Below the pieces are notes generated by a model that was not told where the DNA came from, ran no database searches, and saw only the letters and a program-made list of their open reading frames with translations. Positions 52,600 through 61,531 of a stretch of 64,000 bases of DNA are shown piece by piece (within the stretch, counting starts at the first letter, position 1; each line of letters starts with the position of its first letter). The DNA comes from Rhipicephalus microplus (Eukaryota > Arthropoda > Arachnida > Ixodida > Ixodidae). A program made the translations under genes and the position numbers. The stretch covers positions 3,361,501 to 3,425,500 of the forward strand of contig NW_027464588.1 in the NCBI RefSeq assembly GCF_043290135.1, in the 5' to 3' direction.

Positions 52600-55500
52600 A
52601 GGAAAAAAAAAACATGAAATAAAGAAAAGAGGTAAAAAGCGTCATAAAGGCTTAAGTGGCTTTTAAAAATTCTTTCATGTTAGAAGACTTTTTACTTGAC
52701 AAGGCCATTCAGGCACCTCTCGTTGAACCTTTTGTGATTCCGCGAACGAACAGACAGATTGAAAGAAGTATTGCCTAACCGGGCGTGCATTAATATCAGT
52801 ATGGCGCACCGCCATTCTAGATTGTCATATGCGGTGCAGGCCCAGTAACATAACTAGGTCGAAAGGTATTTGTTCTTTATTTGATACTGGTAGAAATGTG
52901 ATGCCATAGGCATCGAGAGGCAGATTCTTTTTCAAAGTCCTTTGGAGAACATCCCAGAAAAAGAGTGCATCCCAGCAGTTCAGGTAAACTTGTTCGATTG
53001 TTTGCGGCTTTTTGCAAAGACGGCAATCAGCACCCCAAGGAACGAAGAAGCCTTTTTCTTGCATCGAAGTTTTCACGGGCAAGGTCACAGTGTGCAATTT
53101 AAAGAAAAAGGATTTTGCTACAGGAGATACCCCCATTTTTTAACTCAGCTTAAGACATTTTGTCCTGGGCTACACGGTATAATTTTCCCTATAGGGGAAC
53201 AGAAAGAACTGTTTCTACTAAATTTTTGTATTACTTTTTACGCAAAACCGTACTGAGGTATTCCAATGAAAAACGCGTTTTCAGAAAAAGACATGAATCA
53301 ACAACTTCTTTTAGGAAACCTCTAATGCTTGCCTTCATGTGACCAGATGCTACCACAAATTCTGGCAATCGTCTTCCTAAGCCTAAGCTGTATAACAGTA
53401 GGTATGAATGGGTCTCGATTTTTTCGGAAATAGATAAACCAATTCACTATTTGACGAAGGTACAAATGACACAGACCAAGTCCACCAGAGCGAACCCGTC
53501 TGAATAAGTTAGTTCTACTTGTTCGCTCCCAAGAAGAACTCCACAAAAAACAGCAATTATTCGATGAAGCTTTTGTAGATTCACACGTGAACAATGCAAT
53601 ACCTGAAGGACATACCAGAGCTTACTGACTAAAAATATGTTACAAAAGGTCACTCTGGCGAAAATTGATAGCTGAAAACCATTGAGTTGTTCACCTTTTT
53701 CTCGTAGCTCCACGGCCTGACGCCGTCAGTATGTTTCACTGTCCCAATAATATTCTAATGTCACACCTAGGTATCGTACCGGAGTAGTCGTCCACGAAAT
53801 ACCAACCACAAATTGTGGAGTCACAGGCCATTCGCTGTGCCAGTAACCCACACAGTTCCTCCACTTTACCAAACTACCACTTGCATTATACTAAAGGTTG
53901 TCAATTTTTATGGTTTCAGCGATACTATCATAATCTTTACAAAGCACAGCTATATCATCTGCGTATGCCAGTACCCATGCTTCAGCTTCTTGTAGTTTGT
54001 AGCCTACTATGTTACTGCTTTTCATGATTTTTTGGCAAAATGACTCTATATAGGTTGAAAATAGGAGGGAAGACAAAGGGCAGCCTTGTCGTACAGAACG
54101 CCTGACATTTGTTTCCCAAGATGTTTATTGATGATTAGCCGAGTTTTACATCCGGTATGTGCCATTCCAAATGTATCTCGAATTACTTTGCCAACATTGA
54201 CATAGTCTAACAAAAGAAAAAGAATTTCGTGTGGTACTCGGTCAAATGCTTTTGAAATTTATCTGAATCATCTCGATGTGATCGTTTTTGGCATCAAAGC
54301 ACTCCAATACACTTCGTGCTTTGTGAATGTTTGTAATATAGTGCGCCCTTTAAATCCACATGTCTGGTGATCGCATACGATGTGTTTAACAACCTTCTGC
54401 ATTCTCCTTGCTAGCACTTTCATCAAAATCTTGTAGCCGATATTTCACAGAATGATTGACCTGTACGCTTTCACTTCACGGAATTTACCTGCACCTTGAG
54501 TTTTTTGAAATAATATAGTATGAGATAGCAGAAAAGAAGGTGGCAGAATCTTTATGTCTAAAGCTTCGTTAAAAACAGCTGCTAGGATCTGGGCTAGTTC
54601 TTGTTTGAATTTCTTATAAAATTCGGCTGTTAACCCATCAGGTCCTGAGGGCTTTCCACAATGGAGGGCCATAATTGCTTTTGTCACTTTTGGTTCAAAA
54701 ATGGGACATTCTAAGCTGTCTTTCCTGCAGCCTTCAACCTTTGGGTTTATTTTTAAAAATTCAATCTTGAATTCCTCTACATTCACTTTACTTTTATCAA
54801 ATAAAGTGGTATAGCACTCGCTGAAAGCATGCTCTATATATTCCTGTTCACTTGTAACGTTACTCGTGTATTCAATATGATGTATAGCATTCCGCTGAGC
54901 GTTTCGTTTTTCGAGACCAAGCATTCTTTTGGCCGGTTTCTCTCCTACGGTCATTTTCTCTGCCCTTGCCCTTATTTGCGCGCCACGATACTTCTCATCA
55001 ATTTGTTCCAATTTGGACTTTACTGACCTTATATCATTTATGAATAAGCCTGGCATTTTGCTTTCCTCTGCTACCATTTCTTTCAGATTTAAGCGTAGGG
55101 TTCTTTCTTCACTCTTTCCGTGTTTTCTTACACATGAGCGTTCTATAGCTTCTAATTTTATAATCTGTTTAAATTGTTCCCACTTCACTCTATATTTTTG
55201 GTCTCTACTGTCTATGTTTACCAACGCCTCTCGAACACTGTCCATAAATATTTCATCTTCCAAGAAACTAGAATTCAGCTTCCACGTGTCCCAGTTAAAT
55301 ACTGGTCTACGTCTATTTCTTTTACCTATTACAAATGATACTAAGCAGTGATCACTAAACGAAATAGGGAGGACATAGTACTCACTGATAATCGGAACTA
55401 ATTCCAGTGACACGTAGGCCCTAACTAGGCGCGCATGACTGGAGCCTTGGAAATGCGTATACAGTGTTAGTCCTTTACCAATACACTCTGCAACATCCTC

Positions 55501-56200
55501 AAGGTCTAAGTCAGAAATTAGATTCGTTCACGCGACTGTGCTTGAGTGGTTGAAAATGGGTGTACAAGTTTTATCATCGGAACTGATCACACAAATAAAC
55601 TCTCACATTAGGATGACTATGCGATCGCATTCACAATAAGTACAAATTTTGTCGAATGTTGCACACCGTTCATCAACATTAAGAGGTGCATATAAACAAA
55701 TCAATCGCCAATTAAGAGAAAATAAAGGCCAATTCACAAAAAACAAACCTTACGGATGAATCAGACGTGACATTTTGAACAGTGGCACCTAAACTTTCCC
55801 GCACAAAGATCACACAACCTGCCGACCTACCAACTGCATGACTGACGCTGATGGTGTAGCGTCCGGCGAAACGTCGCAGTAAGCTCTTGGTGGCGTCCAC
55901 ACTATCACCTTTCGTTTCCTGAAATGCAATAATATCCAGGTCTTGGTCTATGGCTAGTCTGTAGAGCTGAGTCTGTTTCTTTCTGGAAGCCAGTCCTCGT
56001 ACGTTGAGTGTCACTGCTTTCACGAACCCACTCAGCGACGTGATTGGCGAGCGGGTCCAAGCTGAGAGTCCTGCACGTTCACTTATTGGGCTCTCGTCGT
56101 CCGTGGTGGATCCATGTTGTTCACCTTTAGCTTGAGTGGCAATCGTCGCGTTTGAGCGACGATGATCATTGTCGGGCAGCGTTTCATTTCTTGCCTCCAC
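52600..56200 (-). pseudogene. L1/Tx1-like ORF2 (right arm)
   Basis: Endonuclease 56,200-55,712 (AVTLNVRGLASRKKQTQLYR, IIAFQETKGD). A 322-codon open frame at 55,413-54,445 (FSDHCLVSFVIG, GKPSGPDGLTAEFYKKFKQE, AYRSIIL then the shared TGA). RT active site AYADDIAVLCKD near 53,960 is intact. zf-RVT domain 53,136-52,825 (VPWGADCRLCKKPQTIEQVY). The long frame is open here where the left arm has a TAG (position 43,618; this arm has a Trp codon), so this arm is slightly less decayed. Confidence 0.8.
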
Positions 56201-56243
56201 TGACCACCTTCCACTGCACTTCCGACTTCACTTGTGTTTCGCC

Positions 56244-56302
56244 TACTTGAGCGCCATCATATCAATCAAACCCCACATATCAATCATTACTTGAGCGCCA
56301 TC
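56244..56302 (+). mobile_element. 29-bp SINE-tail insertion with 15-bp target-site duplication
   Basis: TACTTGAGCGCCATC occurs at 56,244-56,258 and 56,288-56,302, flanking 29 bp that contain AACCCCACATATCAATCA, the 3' tail type of the Ruka-like SINE. The left arm has a single, uninterrupted copy of the target (reverse complement at 42,542-42,556). It is an extremely 5'-truncated retrotransposition event. Confidence 0.85.
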
Positions 56303-56309
56303 GTCCGAG

Positions 56310-57527
56310 TCGCGACGGCGTTTTGCAGATACCAATTATAATTCCACCCTTGGGGTATCCAGGTAAACAAGCACATCCTCATTTTTGTGTGTTTTGTTCA
56401 CCACAGAGTATTGTGAAGCCGAGTTTAGAGGAGTTGAAGTGGCGGTGGCCTGGGACGCCAGCGTTTAAGGGCGCGTTGCTTGTAGGTGCGACGCGGCGTG
56501 CATTGCAAGCGCAGGACGCGTCTGTTCACTCGTCATCGTGGCTGCTGGACTTCCCATTTTCCGCCCGGCGTTCGTGTCTAGGGCTGAAGAAACTTGCTTG
56601 CTTTTGTTCAGCACCAGCGCGTCGTCTGGTGTCGTCTGCTTCTGTGGTGTCGCAGGCATAGACACTTGTTCAGAGTCCTCCTCATCCACGAGAAGTTCAC
56701 TCTGTTGAGTCTCTGGTCATCGCCCTGCAGCTCGAGCGTATGAACGGTTGCACTCGTTCTGCTTGTGACCGAAAGAGTGGCATTCGCTGCACCTTGGGAC
56801 CTTGCAATCGCGTCGCATGTGCCCCGTGCTTCAGCAGCACAAGCACAAAGGAGGTCTTCCCGGCACCACGACCAGTGCCGTACTTTTGCCAATACACACC
56901 TGGTGGGGCAGTTGATCCACAAAAACGCCGTCTCGTAGTTGCATCCGTATTACACGAGTTGTCGATTCAACTTCTTCGAAATCCTCCGCTCTTCATCGGT
57001 CATCGGTCACCTCCTTGACGTCGCCGTATTCATAGAAGGCACGTCGAATAGCGTATTTTGTAGCATTGAACGCTAGCCAGTGCAATTTCATCTTAACCTT
57101 TTGCCGCATCGGGTCAATGACGAGATATACCCGGTCTTTAACTTTGAGAACGCCTGCGTCTCTCAGCGCTTTCTTTGCTTGCTCGGTCTTCATGTTCATT
57201 AACCACACGTGCGACATCTGATATGCTCCGATGCTCCTTACTTGCTGTATGACGCCTAAATATTTGGGAGGTTTCCTGACCTCGTCGATGCGATACGGTC
57301 GGCCGCTGACGTCACAGTGTAGAGCTACGTACTGCTCGACGCATCGCTTCACCTGATGGCAACGAAGGCAGAATAATCCTGTAGTCCTTTGGAACGAGGG
57401 GAGACGCTGTACCGCGGCTTGTGTCGGCCACTGTCACTGCTCGGGACAAGCTTTTCATCCTGCGTCTGCACCAGCCGGCGTCCAGAAGCAGAATGAGCCA
57501 CCCTAGAGCACATCCTTCACCATTCAA
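56310..57527 (-). pseudogene. L1/Tx1-like ORF1 (right arm)
   Basis: Mirror of 41,318-42,566. The RRM-like part (KVKMKLHWLAFNATKYAIRR, AFYEYGDVKEV) lies at 57,352-56,993 and the knuckle region (GHMRRDC-like, CSECHSFGHKQNEC-like, frame-broken) near 56,850-56,750. An additional frame change occurs near 56,995 relative to the left arm. It is non-functional. Confidence 0.7.
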
Positions 57528-58129
57528 ACGACAAGCTACTTTTATCTACCACTTAACGCTGCTCACGAGCATCTCGGGGGACAGGATTGTGTTTTTAGCA
57601 TTACCAGCAAGATGGCGCAATGAGCGCGCGTCACCGCATCGCATGGTGGTGTCCGCTATAATCTCCTACGTGCACTTGGCCCAGCTTAGAGAAGGGAGCG
57701 ACGCTCCCTCACGCACCCTTATCTCGCGGCGGTGAGGAGGGGAAGGTCGCCCACCTCGGCTGGTCTCAGGCTTTACCTGGAACAATTCTGCTGTAGTTAC
57801 CGGGTGCACAAAGGTCACTGCAATCATTGCAGTCTCCGTTTGCGAAAAACACGCGCTTTTCAGACACAGCAATGTAACAAATGAGACACCTATTCACGTG
57901 CATCAGTACCTATGAGTACGTTTTGTGTTTTCGTGCGTCATTTTTTCGTGAGGCACTCGGGGCATGTTTGGATCTACTTTCCATTCTGCGCATCACTTTT
58001 CAATTTGTTGCTATCGCGTTCATTGCTTCGCCTTTCCGTCAAAGCTGTGACTTTTTTTCCATATTAAGCGCCTACTTGTCATTTCGACGTCACCACAATT
58101 TGGGCTTCCGAATTGTCACTTGACTGACA
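57528..58129. other. Junction region, mirror of 40,731-41,317
   Basis: No coding sequence recognised. It contains the 5' leader of the minus-strand L1/Tx1-like element and the boundary to the Ty3 gag. Confidence 0.4.
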
Positions 58130-59986
58130 GGTGTAACGCCCAGTGAGGGAGCGCCAAGGGGGCCAAAACAAAATGAGGAACACAGAATCGAAGTCCATTA
58201 TTCTGCCACAAAACTCAAGTTGCAGAAACAGGTGAACAGTACGCCACGATATTTGCAAGTGTTTTCAACAGATGTGTGGAGATGTCCAATATTTCAAAAA
58301 ATATTTTTCTGTTCGAGATATCATAGTGGCTGAATGGTTTATCAATCAGTGCGGTATTTGCGTGGCGCTTTTTCTACAGGAGAAAAACTGTCGCAAGCTT
58401 GGTGATAACCCCGAGGTGGCAGATAAGCTTTTAGAGGCCCAGCGACAGTAAACTTGTTGGTATTTCGCCACAAAACAGAGAACGACACTGCAAGTGATTG
58501 TGCAAATACAAGAAGGACGTCTCAAATCCGATGTTTTGTGTTTGGTAAAACAGATCACAGAGAAGCAGGTTGTCGGGCTCGGACGAGACAACCGTACCGT
58601 GACTACTGTCGCAAAGTGGGTCATGATGTTAATGTATGCACCAGTAAGCAGAATACTGCAAAGAAGACTTCATGTTTATGGTCAAAAGAAGAGAAGGAAG
58701 AAGTTGATGATACATCCATAAATAAAGAAGAAACTTTTTTCTTCTTTATGATGCATCCGCGGACAAGATGGAAGAGAATATGGCTAGTGCGGTAAACACG
58801 CAGCCAAACGCAATAAACAGAATATGCCAGTGCTGCAGTGTCTTATATTTCGCCAATATGCGTCGGTTTTACAGGATACATGAAGCAATGCGGTGGTGGC
58901 ACGGCGTTCTTCGGTGCCAAACGAAGCACTGACGGGAACCACGACGACTTTATTTTTAGAAGATGGGAGTCAACGCACGGTACCAGAGGCAAATGTGGAG
59001 ATATTCTCACCGTATTTTACGGGCACGTGTATTGTGAAACGCATGTCCTCCCCGCTATATGGCATAATTGTTGGCAGCATGCCAGGATCGCGTGCTGCTC
59101 GGGACCCTGATAGGATATGGAAAGAGAAACTGGTCGAAGGGAACAGGAGTCCGAACTGCATTGCAGGGACAATATATGAGAACAAAGAAAGCCGTTGGTT
59201 GAAATCATCACTGGGCAGTATCAAGAGCACAAGGATAAAGCCTGATTCAGCTACCGTCAACGTCAGCAGTTTTAGGATAAAAATTGAGAGAGCTCGACAT
59301 GGGACAAGCAAAATATAAGACCCTAGAGGCTTGCAAGAACAAAGTTGGGCAAGTTTTCTGTAGAAGAGGATTGGCCCAGTATTCGTTTAGCATAGAGCAG
59401 TCATTATTGCATCGTAACTACCGAATACCTTCAGGCAAATTCGTGCAGCAGGTGGTCGTTTCTCTCAAGCAGCGAAATCAAGTGTTGAAGATGGCCCATC
59501 AAATTTTGAAGTCTGGGCATCAAGGAGTAACAAGAACAATTGACCAGATGCTAAGTTTGTTCTACTGGCAAGTATTCCTGGAAAACATCAAAAGATACGC
59601 GCGGTACTGTGACGCGTGCTAAAAGATGTACCAAAAACAAAGTTGGCGAGGTACCTCTTGAGAAAATGCGCCTGATTGACACGCCATTTGAACGTGTAGC
59701 CGTGGACATTATTGGACACGTACAGCCGGTCCCAACTAGGGGCAACAATCACATATCGACCATGTTCAATTTCGCCACGCGATATCCAGACGCAATCGTT
59801 TTACCGGCAATTGACTCAGCGACTGTGATAGATGGGTTGGTGGAAATGTCTTCCCACGTTGACTTTCGCCGGGAAATACCTTGCGATCAGGCCTCTTGTT
59901 TTACTTTGGACCTTATGAGGGAAATGATGACCTTCTGGCCATCAAACATCTCGGTTGAAGACTGTATCGACAAATGTTCCAATTAG
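58130..59986 (+). pseudogene. Ty3-type gag-protease-integrase remnant without RT (right arm)
   Basis: Gag end near 58,340-58,450 (CGICVALFLQEKNCRKLGDN), degenerate knuckles at 58,510-58,660 (CFVFGKTDHREAGC, YCRKVGHDVNVC), protease-like region at 58,893-59,110 (VARRSSVPNEALTGTTTTLF, MSSPLYGIIVGSMPGSRAAR), an extra segment of about 210 bp, then the integrase zinc domain 59,420-59,622 (HQILKSGHQGVTRTIDQMLS, RYCDAC) and core 59,640-59,986 (PFERVAVDIIGHVQPVPTRG, DAIVLPAIDSATVIDGLVEM). The core stops before its last catalytic residue. RT and RNase H are missing. It is the same family type as the SCAN-gag at 0.4-1.6 kb, judged by style. Confidence 0.8.
59109..59318 (+). other. Arm-specific segment of about 210 bp inside the Ty3 remnant
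   Basis: Present only in the right arm. The left arm joins GCTCGGGACCCTGCTCGGGACCCTAGAGG directly (written in this orientation; 39,721-39,750 reversed). The segment is flanked by GGGACCCTG and GACCCTAGA and could be translated in frame (contains NVSSFRIKIERARH), but it resembles no Ty3 domain I know. It may be a remnant of the pol region, lost in the left arm by recombination between the short GGACCCT repeats. Confidence 0.65.
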
Positions 59987-60198
59987 CTCGGTGATAATTC
60001 CAATCCGGTGCCATCCAGATGACTCTCGACTGGAAAGCGAGGAAAAAGAAGTGCGTTCGGGCATAATTCTGCCTTGAACACTTTTCGTTATTTCTTAAAC
60101 TGTAAGAATTTCTGACTTTCTCTGAACAAGCGGAACGGAGGACGTCACTCATCGGGAGGGGAGACCATCCATTCAACGAGACCACGGGCCCCAGCCGT

Positions 60199-61279
60199 TT
60201 GCCTAATGATGGACCGAAGGTGGGTGACCGCGTTGGCGCATCTGCTCCTTGTGAGAATTCCACAGACAGCTCATCAGTGGAAGAAATGGAATTGGAAGCC
60301 GACTTCAGGACATTCAATACCCACCGGTTGAAAAGGAAGCTTCGCAGGACGTCATCAACAGCGGAGCCACAACCGGCGCTAAACAAAGGCTAGCGATGTT
60401 TCACCATCTCGTATGTACCAATCTCTACATCAGACAACCCGAAATCACTCAACAGGCAGTTATTGACTCTATATATCGAGCGAGTTGCACCTGCTCAAGT
60501 GAATGAAATTCGCATAAATAGCAGGAAAACAGTGAATTGATGTCACAAACAAAACCATTCTTGACAGACTGAAGGCCGTCACGCAGCTCGAAAGTATCTC
60601 AGTTCACGCGTTCCTCGCTCATGGGGAAGGAACAACGACTGGCGTGATAAATGACGTCGACGCTGATATCAGGGACGCTGACGTCCAGAATCTTGTGACG
60701 TCGACAGTCACAATCGTAACCATAAGCCACTTCGGGCAGTCTCGCTGCATCAAACTAGTATTTGATTCTGAGACTCTGCCTCCTAGCGTGAAGGTTGGAT
60801 ACGTGAGACATCCCGTGCGCCTTCACGTGCCACGGCCTTCGCAGTGTCACAGGTACTGCAAGTTGGGACACGTCAGTGCAGTGTGCAAAAGTGAGACAAC
60901 TTCTCAGTGGTGCGGCGGTTCTCATATGGTGAAAGACTGCGATAATGCTGTTCCATTGAAATGTCCAAACTGTTCTGGTGCACATGAAGCAACGTCGGAG
61001 GTGTGCCCGAAAATCAAAGAAGAAATTCGCGCCCTGCGCAAGACGGTCAGAGACAAACCGCACACAGAGAGGCTGTCACTTCCATCCGCCGACACAGACG
61101 TCGTTCAAAACCTAGGCACCAGCAAAAGCATAGTGCACATAAGAGTGATGAGTCACCATCAGCAACAGATGAACATACGCGTGCGCATTATCAGGCCGCA
61201 TACCCATGTACGCACCACGTCCCAGGGATGCAGAAGGTGGACCAACGCTTGCGTTACACGCCGATGCTTGAGATACTGA
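60199..61279 (+). pseudogene. Non-LTR ORF1, complete extent but broken
   Basis: N-terminus near 60,187 (LPNDGPKVGDRVGASAPCEN; the initiating ATG of the left-arm copy is ACG here), acidic stretch VEEMELEADFRTFN, then after stops and a slip MINDVDADIRDADVQNLVTS, CIKLVFDSETLPPSVKVGYV and HPVRLHVPRPSQCHRYCKLG. Knuckles are CHRYCKLGHVSAVC (one Cys changed), SQWCGGSHMVKDC (first Cys also changed) and CPNCSGAHEATSEVC. It shows the uninterrupted ORF1 across the point (60,811) at which the other two copies are broken. Confidence 0.8.
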
Positions 61280-61531
61280 GTGGCCTTCGCTACCGACCGG
61301 ACCAATAAAAAAGACCCTATCATGGGCTGCAAGTTCAAAGAGGGCGGAAAATGATAGGCAAGACACTGAGAAGAACCAAACTATGCTGAAGCATCTACTA
61401 AAACCTATTCGTGCCATTCTCAATGAGCTACACGCGCCGGGTGCGAAAACAGCAGTGCAGATCCTCAACGGGCTGAAACCGCTACTGCTGGCCCTTCCAT
61501 AAACAATAAGCCGAATTTCTTCGATGAGCAT

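Larger units (their letters stand above)
52381..60811 (-). repeat. Right arm of the large inverted repeat
   Basis: Mirror of 46,426-38,237. Beyond 60,811 the sequence continues smoothly into the rest of a non-LTR ORF1, so on this side the arm edge is not a break within the element. This arm therefore looks closer to the ancestral arrangement than the left one, which ends abruptly. Confidence 0.92.

Noticed and set aside
38237..60811. Interpretation of the mirrored arms as a DNA transposon with giant terminal inverted repeats (Maverick-like)
   Set aside because: The arms contain ordinary retroelement remnants, there is no transposase, polymerase B or integrase gene set in the spacer, and the outer right edge is seamless with a non-LTR ORF1.
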